DNA from: Ectobius pallidus
Lineage: Eukaryota > Arthropoda > Insecta > Blattodea > Ectobiidae
DNA length: 64,000 bases
Assembly (NCBI GenBank): GCA_964059195.1
Contig: CAXKWD010000007.1
Location: 1,116,001-1,180,000 of the forward strand
Direction of reading: 5' to 3'
Shown here: positions 1 through 10,205 of the stretch, in pieces
Layout of the letters: each line of letters starts with the position of its first letter
How positions within the stretch are numbered: position 1 is the stretch's first letter
Notes under the pieces: generated by a model
The model's database searches: none
What the model saw: only the letters and a program-made list of their open reading frames with translations
What the model was told of the DNA's origin: nothing
Position numbers and translations under genes: made by a program

Positions 1-2
1 AC

Positions 3-188
3 CAGACGGACAGAACAACACATGTGATTGCCTCTAATCTCCCTCACTCTAAAATGAAACAGATTGAGACGCACAAAATAGTGAAGCCTCAGTGGATTGT
101 TGACAGTTTGAAAGCAGGACGATTACTCGATTTCCATCAATACCTCTTGTACAACACTCAGCCATTGCTCAATTTTGGAAATACAAAG
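3..188 (+). CDS. REV1: REV1 exon: C-terminal half of BRCT domain (gene enters from left edge)
   Basis: The reading frame is open from the window edge and encodes the second half of a BRCT domain. A TTHVIA segment is followed by the conserved tryptophan helix (KPQWIVDSLKAGRLL) and the LYNTQ segment that ends this domain in REV1. REV1 is a nuclear Y-family polymerase that inserts dCMP opposite damaged bases and scaffolds other translesion polymerases; its BRCT domain helps recruit it to damage and PCNA. The exon ends after an AAG codon at a canonical donor (G|GTAAGT), phase 0. Upstream exons and the start codon are outside the window, and the exact 5' border of this exon is not certain. The linker between BRCT and catalytic region is about 200 residues in vertebrate REV1 but is not seen before the next exon at 7807, so it is either short or encoded by exons I did not recognise. 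Confidence 0.85.
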
Positions 189-454
189 GTAAGTTGGTTA
201 CAAGTTACTATACAGAACCCAGACCCCAGCTGTCACAGATTTAGTTTGCTACGATTTTGTGTTTGTCACTACATAAAAGTACAGACAGGAAATAATCATT
301 ATAGTACAGACGTATTTCAGAAAAGGCAATTGTGAAATAGTGTGTTATAGTTAGTTATGATGCAAGACGATTACAGGAAACTTATCAGGCAAGCACAAAG
401 TTAACAAAAGAAACGCTAGCGAGTTTTGTTATTCGTGTGGTATAGGTATAGTTC
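189..454. other. Intron sequence, nothing recognised
   Basis: AT-rich start of a 7.6-kb REV1 intron. The reading frame running past the donor into this stretch is intron read-through. Confidence 0.5.
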
Positions 455-1028
455 AGGGGCTGAGCCCTGACGGGCTCGCGGACGGAGGCCACATAGGCGG
501 GCCCATTGCCCACCCCCTAGGAAACGAATGATGTGCATGCCCTAAGGCCCCCCAGTCAACAGACTCCACCACAAGCCCCCACGGAGCTCCCCTACATCCA
601 ACAAGGACCTGGTACCACTCCACGTGCACCGTACCCAGGGTCCCTCGTACAAGAGCCCCCTAGGCGCGGCACAACCAGACATGCGCCACTAACCCAGGGT
701 CCCTCTGAGAGCCCCAAAGGCACGGTACACCACCAGCAACTCTTGACCACAAGCAGCGGGGCAGGACGGGGGAGGCCCGCAGCAGAGTCTGCAGCAGGAG
801 CTGGCCCGAAAACCAGTAAAGGGGAACGGGATGATAATGAGGGGGGAAAGGAAGTTGAAGTGGAGAGTGTTGGTGGAATGAATGAAGGGGGAAACGGGAG
901 GATCCCCGAGAAAAACCCCCAAAGGTCACGGCTTTGTCCACCACAAATGACACGCCCGCCAGCCCCGAGATTTGAACTCGGGACCGCTAGCATGCCAGGC
1001 CCACGCGCTAAGCATGAGCCACCGTGAC
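455..1028 (-). repeat. GC-rich repeat with tRNA-like head (SINE-like)
   Basis: This block is strikingly GC-rich compared with its AT-rich surroundings and has sharp edges. At its right end (957-1028, minus strand) is a tRNA-like segment: a box-A-like TGGCTCATGCTTAGCGC, then a perfect T-arm with 5-bp stem (CCGAG/CTCGG) around TTCAAAT, matching an RNA polymerase III box B. The anticodon arm is not clean, so this is a tRNA-derived repeat head rather than a functional tRNA. The proline-rich open frames in the block reflect its base composition and are not proteins I recognise. Confidence 0.55.
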
Positions 1029-1702
1029 GGCAGTTATTCGTGTGAGTCTGTTAGTTCTTATAACGGTTGAACATTGTATGACATTTTATGTTATTTTGAA
1101 TCACAAATTTTAAAACTAAAGTAAATTTAGTTCCGTTGTGCTTAGAATACCAATCGAGGTAATCTTGTATTATAGTGGAATTCAGTCTCTGTGGTTGGCA
1201 ACAACTTGTTTGAAACAAATAACCATTTGAAATCAACTCTTATACAGTTCAACAGCCCTCAATAGCATGCTCACTCGCTCCCTCACTTCGTGAGACATCG
1301 GGTATACTCGGCGATGTTCGTCTCTCGCAGTCTAAACTTTCACGAAGCGAACAAAATTAGGAAAACCGTTTCTTTATTATATAAGGCCTAAGTGAAATGA
1401 ACACAATGAACAAATATTCTAATTTTACTTTTATTTACAATTTTCATAGCTCTGAACAACAAACATTTTTAATAAACTGCCAGTGTAAATTTCTTAAAAA
1501 TCCTGTAGTCAATTAATAATGGCGGGTGAAGCCGTGGGCACCAGCTATAAATTATAATATATTGATAGTTTAACCCTGGAAGTATTGCGGACAATAAAAA
1601 TCTAAACAAACCACTCCTTCCCTTGAAAATTATGTCAGTTCTGAAAATTACAATGAATTTATCAAATAAAATTCACATCATATTCATCTGTCAACAAACG
1701 AT
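1029..1702. other. Intron sequence, probably 5' remains of a Helitron
   Basis: AT-rich with no usable reading frame. Its right part may belong to the same decayed element as the helicase fragment that follows. Confidence 0.3.
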
Positions 1703-2059
1703 GTGTATTATCAGTGTTCACTGGTAGCTTTGGAACTGCATAAAACTTATCTGGATCTGCAAGGAAAAGAGTATCTTATACGCAGAATACATTTACCACC
1801 AACAGATAATGGCCCGCCATTTAAACTTACAAGAAGGCAGTTTCCTGTAAGGGTAGCCTTCGCAATGACAATTAATAAGTCCCAAGGACAGACTTTAGAT
1901 AAGGTCGGAATTCATTTGCCAGAACAAGTGTTTATGCATGGACAACTATATGTAGAGGATGTAAGAGTTAAGGTGGAAAACACATCAGAACAGGGGAAGT
2001 TACTTGACTATTCTGATGCAGTATTCACAAAAAATGTAGTATATGATGAGATATTTTAA
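1703..2059 (+). pseudogene. Helitron PIF1-type helicase, C-terminal fragment
   Basis: The frame encodes the last helicase motifs typical of the RepHel protein of Helitrons: an LIRRI segment, RRQFPVRVAFAMTINKSQGQT (motif V/VI region) and HGQLYV. In intact relatives the LYV is followed by an ALSRV-type segment with the arginine finger; here it runs straight into VRVKVENTSEQG, so several residues are missing. The tail ends at a stop after VVYDEIF, a plausible natural C-terminus. There is no Rep nuclease domain and no upstream helicase motif in frame, so this is a 5'-truncated dead copy inside a REV1 intron. Confidence 0.8.
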
Positions 2060-2149
2060 ATAAACATTGATGAAGCCAGTGCTGACTTTTGTAAATGTAG
2101 GCTATTGTCAGTGTCTTCAGGATTCTAGACTTGTAAATTTCATATTCAA

Positions 2150-2293
2150 GCCTCATTTTAACCGAATCGATCTGAAGCTTAACTCGGAAATCTTTTACAA
2201 AAATAACTTCTTTTCTGCATAGGCCTACTGTAATTGCAGTTATCACTGATTAAACAAAAGCATTCTGGCACTTTGTTATTTCAGTTACCTGTT
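2150..2293 (-). repeat. Dispersed repeat K, copy 1
   Basis: Read on the minus strand this matches 9801-9990 and 26684-26860. All share CCAGAATGCTTTTGT, then a segment around ATCAGTGATAATTGCAAT and GTTAAGCTCCAG. No coding capacity was seen. It lies directly 3' of the Helitron helicase relic, so it may be part of the 3' end of that element family. Confidence 0.65.
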
Positions 2294-2639
2294 TTTTTTT
2301 TTTAAATGATTAATAGTTACAGAATAATAGTATTTGTAACTTAGTGGTTAAAATGAAGGGAATGGATAATTATTATTTACTTGTATGAAACAGAGAAAAG
2401 AATGGTTGCTTTGTCCTGTAGACTGAGCTAGTTGTGTTAAACAAGTATACAATTGAAAACTGTTTACGTTCTGGACAGAGCAGACTCGTAAAGTCGGAAA
2501 TCCTTCAGAGTAGCGTAGCCAGTCATGCTCTGCCATTAGCGACCGTGCCCCTCCAAGCCATGGGGAATGAAAGAGAAACGATCGGTGCAAGGGTAAAATT
2601 TCCCGTCACAGAAAGTATTCAGTGTGAGACATAATAAAC

Positions 2640-2890
2640 CCCGTGCTATTTAGTATATTGCTCCTAAACTAATTCAAATTTTCCTAATCTAACATAACCT
2701 GTCACTACTTCTAGAAGCCTTATTACCCTTCCAACGCCTTTCGTAAAACACCGTTGCATGTCATGAATCCTGCACTATGCAGAATACTGCTGCTAAACTA
2801 ACATGACTGTTCGTAACCTAACATAACCTGTCATGGACCTAGAATTCTTAATGCAAAAGCTTTTTTACTCTTCCATATTTTGCATAAAAC
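2640..2890 (+). repeat. Imperfect direct duplication of about 120 bp
   Basis: Two adjacent related units share the order: (T)GCTATTTAG or GCACTATGCAG, GCTCCTAAAC or GCTGCTAAAC, TAACATAACCTGTCA, TCTAGAA, then CCTTTCGTAAAAC or TTTTGCATAAAAC. Function unknown; it looks like simple local duplication. Confidence 0.5.
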
Positions 2891-3349
2891 ATCGCTACAA
2901 CAGTTTTTTATCTGCCAAATTCAATCGGCATGTAATCATGTTCGTAATATTGGCGACATTGTAGACTTGGTCCCACTCGGTATGGCCCGGTTGTGACGGC
3001 AGTCACCTTATTCTCAAGTTTAGCGGTAAAGTCTAAGGAAATAGATTGTATGTTACCCACAAGTTCTGTGTTAACTGAGAAGAAGATAGAATAGCATCAG
3101 GATTCATGGAAGAAGAATGTGTAAGCAGGTAGAGGAAGTATTGTGTTCGACCCTGAATTTGACATAAATACAAGTTTTGAGGTCCCCTAAATCCAAAATA
3201 CAATTTTCGGAAACATGCCTGTGTGCGTGTGTGTGTCTGTGGACAGCCTAGTTCCAGAACGGAAAATCCTATGAAAACAAAATTTCGTATTTGGGTCAGG
3301 TACCTTCTGAAGATGTGAGATTAAGATTGACGACTATTTTCTCTTATTT

Positions 3350-3600
3350 TTAAGGGGACTTTACATGAAGAAATTTTCGTTTTTCGCGATTTTCTCGAAA
3401 ACGGCTCTAGCGATTTTCTTTAAATTTTGCACATGGGTTGCTTATACTAAGAGCTAAAACTTTTATTTGAAACATTTTTTCGAGAAAATTCTCTGAGGGT
3501 AGTTACAAGCCACCCACTGTTGACCCACTGTTTGTAGAAAGTTTGTCTTGGGTGATGAACAACTGAATTCGCGCTCTTTCACGGCCTCTTATTCTATACT
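3350..3600 (+). repeat. Dispersed repeat R, copy 1 (interrupted; resumes at 4895)
   Basis: This is related to 5201-5455: both start near TTAAGGGGACTT and contain TTTTCTC(G)AAAAC, a TTTTTTCGA(G)AAATTCTCT segment, AAGCCACCCACT and GCGGCCTCTTATTCT or similar. In copy 2 the sequence then continues uninterrupted to AGAATGTGAAGTGAGAAA. In this copy the same continuation is found only at 4895, after the 1.3-kb composite repeat, which therefore inserted here. Confidence 0.65.
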
Positions 3601-4454
3601 AGCATGTGCCCGCGGCTTCGCCCGCAATAATTATTTCAAAAATTAAAAATTAAGAGCATAATAGTTAAATCATTATATTTATTAACACCTAAATCACGTG
3701 GGCTACATACCACGATTAGATAGCGTCGCCTGGTAAAAGCGACCTCAGATTCGATTTCCTTGGCCCAGAATACCCCTGTACAGTGAGTTTCGTCCAAATC
3801 TAACAATGTTTGACCATATTTAGGCCTATCCCTCTTCCGTGTAGGTTGAAAATTTCATATGTCTACGGGCCTTGACATTCTAAACAAATGAATCGACCAG
3901 CGTGGGCTTACAACAATCTAGCGATCGCGATGCCTTTATTACCACGGTATGACAAGAATAGCCAAAGCCAACTGCAATTGATTTGACATTGAAATGTATT
4001 ACTGAAATTTGATGCTTTGACAGCGCTAAAATCACGTTTTCTGCCAGTTTTTCACTCACAACTCGCGAACGAAAGCTAAAATTAAAAATCCGGCTTCGAT
4101 GCGCATTCGCCCACCTTTCAGCCCATCTATGTTTAAAATTTCAGATCTCTGCGTTCAGTAGATTTCGCTGGGCATTGTGGACAGACAGACAAACACGTCC
4201 TTTTATTATTTTAAGATAGCATGTGCCCGCGGCTTCACCCGCGATAATTATTTCAAAAATTAAAAATTAAGAGCATAATAGTTAAATCATTATATTAACA
4301 CCTAAATCATGTGGACTATATATCACGATTAGATAGCCTCACCTGGTAAAAGCGACCTCAGATTCGAGTTCCTTGGCCCAGAAACCCCCTGTATAGTGAG
4401 TTTCGTCCAAATCGAACAACGTTTGACCATATTTAGGCTAATATTGATTATCCC

Positions 4455-4505
<51 letters not shown>

Positions 4506-4894
4506 CCTCTTCGGTGTAGGTTGAAAATTTCATATTATGTTTGCGTGCCTTGACATTAAAAACAAATGAATCGACCAGCGTGAGCTACAACATTCAAGAG
4601 ATCGCGATGCTTTTATGTCGAAAGAATGACAAAAATAGCCAAAGCCTAGTGTAATTGATTTGTATTACTGAAAACTCATGCTTCGAAATCGCAAAAAATA
4701 CACGTTTTCTGCCCGTTTTTCACTCATAACTCACGAACGAAAGCGAAAATTAAAATTCCGGCTTCGAGGTGCACATTCCGACCCTTTAGTCCGCCTATGT
4801 ATAAAATTTCAGATCTCTGCGTTGAGTAGATTTCGCTGGGCATCGTGGACAGACAGACAGACGGAGGACAGACACTTCCTTTTATTAATATAGA
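3601..4894 (+). repeat. Composite tandem repeat (units A and B), inserted in repeat R
   Basis: Two head-to-tail units of roughly 615 and 675 bp both start TAGCATGTGCCCGCGGCTTC. Both contain ATAATTATTTCAAAAATTAA, AAAAGCGACCTCAGATTCGA, a GAATCGACCAGCGTG segment, CACGTTTTCTGCC..TTTTTCACTCA, and end in ACAGACAGACA..TCCTTTTATT. Unit B carries an (AAT)n tract at 4455-4504. The array ends in AATATAGATA. This resembles the 3' tail structure of RTE-type non-LTR elements or SINEs seen widely in insects, but no coding part is present, so that assignment is tentative. Direct relatives fill 38627-40800. Confidence 0.7.
4455..4504 (+). repeat. (AAT)n microsatellite
   Basis: Uninterrupted AAT repeats within unit B of the composite repeat. 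The corresponding site in the other array (about 40389-40412) has a shorter tract. Confidence 0.9.
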
Positions 4895-5154
4895 TAAGAA
4901 TGTGAAGTGAGAAAGATGTATTGTTGGCCATGCATAGAGTAAAGAAGTATCTGAGGGAAATATTCGATAAATTTCGGAAATTATATTTTACGGCGGAAAG
5001 TTCAATAAACGTCTGCAGTCACTTGTTTTTTTTTTAAGTTTGTTATAATATATCCTGCGCTTTTAGTCGCATCATTGAAAGAAGAGGTATTTATAGGATA
5101 ATTAGCGTAAAATTGTGTCTTGCGATTCTGTACAAGGATATGTGAATACTGCTA

Positions 5155-6043
5155 ACTTTTATTTGGGCAGAGGAAGTTATGTGACTTTCACATCAGATTT
5201 TTTTTAAGGGGACTTCATATGAAGTAAATTTGGTTTGTTGTGATTTTCTCAAAAACAACTGTAACAATTTTGTTTGTATATGGAGTGCTTATACGAAGAG
5301 TTAGAACTTTTATATATAAAGCATTTTTTCGAAGAAATTCTCTCAAGGGTAATTATAAGCCACCCACTCTGAATACGCGGTTTTTGCAAATGCGGCCTCT
5401 TATTCTGTATCAGAATGTGAAGTGAGAAAAATGTATTGGCCATGCTTAAAGTAAAGAAAATTACACGAGTGCATTAATAAGACAGCACCTTAGCAAAGGA
5501 AAGCTTCCTTATAGAAGACCTCAGATATAGACTTCCATCTACGCCACAATCTACAGAATTAATAAAGAAAAGAAAAGAGAAGCAAGAGGAAGTATGGCAA
5601 GAATTCTTCTCAACAGATGCCATGATGAATCGGAGCTGGGCAGGGCCAAACCAGGAGATGCGCAGTGCAATAAACAGATTGGCCATTCATGGATTCCACC
5701 ACAGGCTGTGCGTGAGAGAACGTTACCATGAACCGAGTGACATATGCGTGTGCAAGCTCTGTGGAGAAGGATGTGATCGATACCACTTCAATTGGTGTAG
5801 GAGGCGAAAAAGATCACTGAGTGAATATAGCAAGGATTGAACTCAAACCCCAAATGCACATTTGTGCGCATTCCTTCTATTAATTAATTAATAAGATTTT
5901 ATTTCGGTTTTGTATCCTTCGGGGATGTGATGTGATGTGGTAACAACATTCTCTTCATTTTTACAACCAATTTAAGTTCTACATAATGTAAATTTTTATT
6001 TGGGCAGAGGAAGTTATATGAGTTTCACATAAGATTTTTTTTG
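5155..6043 (+). repeat. Repeat R copy 2 and neighbours, bounded by a 45-bp direct repeat
   Basis: A segment of about 45 bp (TTTTTATTTGGGCAGAGG and following, up to AGATTTTTTTT) occurs at about 5155-5203 and again at 5995-6043, about 840 bp apart and in the same orientation. Between them are repeat R copy 2 (from 5201) and a retroelement-like coding relic. The direct repeats could be short terminal repeats or a duplicated target. Confidence 0.5.
5480..5840 (+). pseudogene. Retroelement C-terminal relic with Cys/His segment
   Basis: An open frame runs from about 5480 with one early stop and encodes a basic segment, then EVWQEFFSTDAMMNRSW and a C-terminal CVCKLCGEGCDRYHFNWC. A CxxC..H..C arrangement close to the stop codon is common at the end of insect non-LTR ORF2 proteins, where it follows the RNase H or RT-connection region. 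I cannot name the family. It sits inside the direct-repeat-bounded unit at 5155-6043. Confidence 0.4.
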
Positions 6044-6877
6044 CTTCTAACCCAGGACACTTGCACGATTTACTTAATGATGACAGTAGACAAACTTCTC
6101 ATATTTTGAATAGGAAACTAATTTCATGAAAACTTGAAATTAACCTATTTCAGTTATGACCTATGTGAGTATTGAACATAATCACTATTTCTACACTTCC
6201 TGCAATTTTTTACTAAATACAAACTTCTTTTGCCCATTTCAAATTTTCAAAACAAACACGGAAAAAATATTTGCTTTAATATAAATAACAAGAAATACAA
6301 TAAGGAAGGCAGTTCATCCTGTTTAATCTACAAAAGGTGACACAGTGGATATTAAAGGGTTTAAATAGTTGAGGTTTTTATTCTTTAAATATTTGCAACT
6401 TTTATTGCACTATGGTGTGCACTTTCACAATAGAATTTGGTAAAATAATTTTCAGTTATGACCCAAGTATACGGATCATGTCCTTAATTAGTTCAGAGTT
6501 CTGCTGTAGAAAAATCTTCTGATGCTAATAGGCATCCAACACCAGAACCAAAAGTAGAAGAGAGGAAGGGAGAAAGCCAGAGGGTAAAGATATCAAAGAG
6601 ATTCTTGCTTTAGTGCCTGGAATAAACTAAATACCTCTCCACATTATCACAGTTATCTTCTTTCTTTAAGTTACAAAACCTTTAAAAAAAAATTTAATAG
6701 TGCTACAACATATTTTCTTAAAAATTAATTCAGGTATTAAGGTAACAATTTCCTTTACAGAATAGCAAAATATTAATGAAAATGTGTTAATTAGGAGTGG
6801 TGCTATCTTATTCTCCATTTTTTTATATTGTAAACAAAATTGTTTGATAGTAAGATTTCTCTATAAATATATATTCC
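6044..6877. other. Intron sequence, nothing recognised
   Basis: Low-complexity AT-rich DNA with no convincing frame or repeat structure. Confidence 0.4.
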
Positions 6878-7215
6878 TATATATCCCCAGTGTTGGGGGC
6901 ATTAGGGCCTCCGTGTGGAGGTTACTGCTACCGATGCAAATTTTGATACGGGTGCCCATTGCCTCCAAACCCCTCAGGAGACCAAGGTACTACTTGGACG
7001 TGAAATGGCCGAGAAATTTTGTCCAGAGGCACTAATTTAAACTTGGAGTTCTTTTACACGCCATAAATCTATGACATGGGCCCTCCAGCTTAAAGTCCCT
7101 CCTGGAGGACTTGGGGCTCAGGATTTTTATGTCCTGAAAATTCCATCAACCGCAGCTGGGTTTGATCCCATGACCTAAAAGCAGCTTGCTACCTTTTCAC
7201 CACAGTGGGCAATAT
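6878..7215 (-). repeat. tRNA-headed SINE, copy 1
   Basis: On the minus strand the right end reads as a tRNA-like head: CCACTGTGGTGAAAAGGTAGC resembles box A, and GGGATCAAACCC resembles box B. The body (GGAGGGACTTTAAGCTG, GGCCATTTCACGTCC and a GGAGGC..CCTCC hairpin) is shared with 37775-38080, which lacks the head. Two copies in one window support a dispersed SINE family. Confidence 0.7.
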
Positions 7216-7806
7216 AATGATGTATTGCTAGGAAAAAAAAAGTTTTGGCTCGATTTCTGTTATAGATATTTTTAGTGCCACCTTATACCCTCAATTTCAT
7301 TTATCTTTAAAAGATGTTCCAGGAGAAATATATTCTGCCAATATCAGTTACATGTATGTTTATTAGGTATAATTACAAAGTAAAAGATTAGGTAACCTTA
7401 ATGCATATAATTCTTCTGTTGTAATTTTGTCAGTGAGTTTAAAGAGTTAAAAAATTAAAAGTGATTAGCATTAATGTACATAATGTTAAATAACTTGTCT
7501 TAAAATATGTTAGATATGGTACTGTCAACTTATGTAAGTTGTAATAGCTAAAATGTATATAGCTTTATATTCAGTCACAGTATTAACCTGAAAGATAGGT
7601 TCGTCATTGTATTAAAAAAACATTCACTAAAACACACTGAGTTACAACTCGCTGCTATATATTGTCCTTGCAGGCAGCCGGGTGTTTGATAGGTTTTAAA
7701 AACACTGTTGCTTCTTCTCTTGTACGTTGCTAGTTACAAGCAGTATCTGTGTATGCATGCATTTAACATGAGTAGTATATCTTATCTTATCTTACCTTAT
7801 CTGCAG
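7216..7806. other. Intron sequence upstream of the REV1 catalytic exon
   Basis: AT-rich. It ends in a pyrimidine-rich run (TATCTTATCTTACCTTATC) and TGCAG, the acceptor of the next exon. Confidence 0.5.
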
Positions 7807-8148
7807 ACTGCTGCTGAGCCAGGCTTCCTGTCAGAGTTCTACAGCAACTCGCGTCTGCATCACATCTCCACGATGGGCGCCATGTTCAAGCAGTATGTCA
7901 ACGAGTTGAGAGAAGCGAGCACTGGTGTATTTCCAGGCCGAGAAATGTTGCGAGAGTGGAAAATGAAAGAGAATAAATCATCTGTGGTCCTCTCGAGCGA
8001 TAGAGTCATCATGCACATCGATATGGACTGTTTCTTTGTTTCTGTTGGCCTACGTAATCGACCACACTTGCGAGGTCTTCCTGTTGCTGTCACACACGCC
8101 AAGAGAAATGCTTCTAGTCATGGGAGAGGTGCGAGTCGTGCATTTGAG
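7807..8148 (+). CDS. REV1: REV1 exon: N-digit and start of palm domain
   Basis: This 342-bp exon (114 codons, phase 0 at both ends) follows TCTGCAG and ends at GAG|GTAAGC. It encodes the N-digit segment NSRLHHIS. The arginine here corresponds to the residue that, in yeast and human REV1, pairs with incoming dCTP in place of the template base. The exon then carries FPGREMLREW and the first catalytic motif HIDMDCFFVSVG; its aspartate is the first metal ligand of the polymerase. RPHLRGLPVAVTH follows. All key residues are intact, so this part of the gene looks functional. Confidence 0.93.
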
Positions 8149-8478
8149 GTAAGCAACTGGAATGGCGTACACATGCCTCCAGTAATATACTAACAAACTG
8201 TCTTTACTTTAATTATGATAATATAGTAACTGCTCTATAATACACTCTACATAAAATATTCACTAAAAACCAAGTATATTACATTTCAACAAAACAGTAA
8301 GCACCACAATACATGAGTATAAATGATAGGCTTATTTGCCATACTCAAGGAAGTTATAGGCCTAGAGGTCTACTATAATATTTATTAATAGGCACATGTT
8401 TTATTTTGATATAATTGGACATGCTTTAAACAAATTAACAAACAGTAATACATAATATAGTAATATAAGAATTGAGTC
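8149..8478. other. Intron sequence, nothing recognised
   Basis: AT-rich intron start following the donor. Confidence 0.4.
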
Positions 8479-9030
8479 AATTTTTGTGACAGTTACTTCA
8501 CTTAAGTCCTTTTTTGGAGACTAGTTTCGGGAAAAATTTCTTCCCATATTAATTCCATGTTGACTGCTAATTGTTCCTGTTGCTACTTGACTGCCCTCTG
8601 GTTTTCTTAAGATGAACTTGTTGATCAATTCATTGAAGGCAGGGTTTTCAAAATTCATTGCTTTGTCTTGATGTTTGAGGATGAAGATTTTTTCCCAATT
8701 TATTAATTCCGTATGTCCTCTTGCAGATTTTAACAGTTTTGCTTCTGGTTCAATATTATGGTTTTTGATCCAAAAATGGGCTTCATCTGCCGGTTTATCT
8801 ATTTCGTGACTGAAAAAAATCTTCATCCTCAAACATCAAGACAAAGCAATGAATTTTGAAATCCCCGCCTCTAATGAATTGATCAACAAATTCATCTTAA
8901 GAAAACCAGAGGGCAGTCAAGTAGCAACAGGAAAAAGCAGCAGTGAACATGGAATGAATATGGGAAGAAATTTTTCCCGAAACTAGTCTCCAAAAAAGGA
9001 CTTAAGTGAAGTAAGTGTCACAAAAATTGA
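8479..9030. mobile_element. Penelope-like 3' ends in inverted (palindromic) arrangement
   Basis: Arm 1 (about 8479-8693, minus) and arm 2 (about 8812-9030, plus) are inverted copies of one sequence. The minus copy extends further 5' through 8694-8811, which forms the loop. It encodes the last part of a Penelope-like protein downstream of the GIY-YIG domain: HFWIKNHNIEPEAKLLKSA, WEKIFILKHQDKAMNFE and FNELINKFIL, parallel to the same region of the larger pair at 10206-13515. Both arms end in TTTCCCGAAACTAGTC, which resembles the GAAAC..GUC part of the Penelope hammerhead motif, but the CTGATGA core is degraded. It is a different subfamily from the larger pair. Confidence 0.75.
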
Positions 9031-9800
9031 CTCAATTTTTATATGACTGTATTAGAAAACTTCACTGTTACAAACTTCATTATCCAAAATCTGATTTTGT
9101 ATAAGTAATTGAGACATTGATACTTTTCCCTAGAATCAGAATTCATGTATGACTACAACTATGGAATGCTGCCAACTGACTACAGACCTAATGTCTGTTA
9201 ACATTCATTTATGCAGTTGGGGCTTCCCTACAATTAAAATTGAATTTTCTATTAGACTAAACAAACTAGGAGGACTGAAAAGTATTTCTGATTTCCAGTG
9301 GGCTAAGTAATGCATATGGACTAGACATTGAACTCATATGGTGCGTTATGTGGGCGAAATAATCAAAAGCCAAACAATTTTACACGAAGAACTGAGCATT
9401 AAATAATTTTAGAAATAATACCTTGTGATGATCGAAATTGAGCTCTGCTATCGCAATTTACTTGATAGCTCACCCATATAGCTACAAAACATGCATGTCC
9501 TCTTCAGCTGGATACGCCCACATTTTCACTAACACAACTTCGTACGGTGTTGACATTACGGATCCATGCTCAAGACTCTCGACACGAAAAAATGTTTCAG
9601 CACTCCCTTGAAAAAGAAGGCCCTGGGGTCGCCAGAGTATGTTCAGCCGAACATAACAAGCAGGAGCATTAAACGCAGGCGTATTTTGAAATTTTAACTT
9701 AACTACATCGTTTTAACATTGATACTGGGATATTTTACACATATTAATCAGCATGTAATAGAGTGCATTATGTTCATAACATTGACACAAGAAGTCCATG
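9031..9800. other. Intron sequence, nothing recognised
   Basis: AT-rich, no frame of interest. A somewhat less AT-rich patch around 9480-9660 has no recognisable feature. Confidence 0.35.
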
Positions 9801-9990
9801 TATATAAAATCAGGTAAACTGATGTAACAAAGTACCAGAATGCTTTTGTGTAATCAGTGATAATTGCAATTATGATATGCAGAAAATAAGTTATTTTTGT
9901 TATTCAATTTCCTAGTTAAGCTCCAGACCGATTCATTAAGCTGGGCTTGTGGAAGAACAAAGGTGTAAAGTTTGATTCTTAACCTTAATT
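9801..9990 (+). repeat. Dispersed repeat K, copy 2
   Basis: Matches 26684-26860 in the same orientation and 2150-2293 in reverse. It begins AAAATCAGGTAAACTGAT, followed by ACAAAGT.CCAGAATGC. Non-coding as far as can be seen. Confidence 0.7.
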
Positions 9991-10205
9991 CATATTCGTG
10001 TATACTGATATAATAAATTCTTAAAATATATCAACATTTTACAAATTGCTCTTGCAATAATATTAATGATGTAATAGGCCTACGATTCGCTGACATGTTT
10101 GTTTCAAGTTTAAAGCAGCCGAATGATTTGATTAAATTAATCGGGAAAACATTGTGAAAAGTATATTATATATAATCAATAAGAATATTCTGCTTCACAC
10201 ATATT

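Noticed and set aside
533..1027. Proline-rich open frames on both strands
   Set aside because: They overlap on both strands in a GC-rich repeat with a tRNA-like head; composition, not coding, explains them.
4678..4893. Basic ORF 'FSARFSLITHERKRKLKFRLRG' type, repeated at 39050, 39967 and 40584
   Set aside because: It looked like a conserved peptide, but it is the same non-coding tandem repeat read in one frame; copies differ by frameshifts and lack shared start and stop.
3600..4900. CRISPR-like or satellite array
   Set aside because: Units are about 600-675 bp, few, diverged and flanked by transposon-type ends; no short spaced repeats.
7708..7806. Methionine start upstream of the REV1 catalytic exon
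   Set aside because: The upstream in-frame sequence is the polypyrimidine tract and acceptor of an intron; homology begins after TGCAG at 7807.
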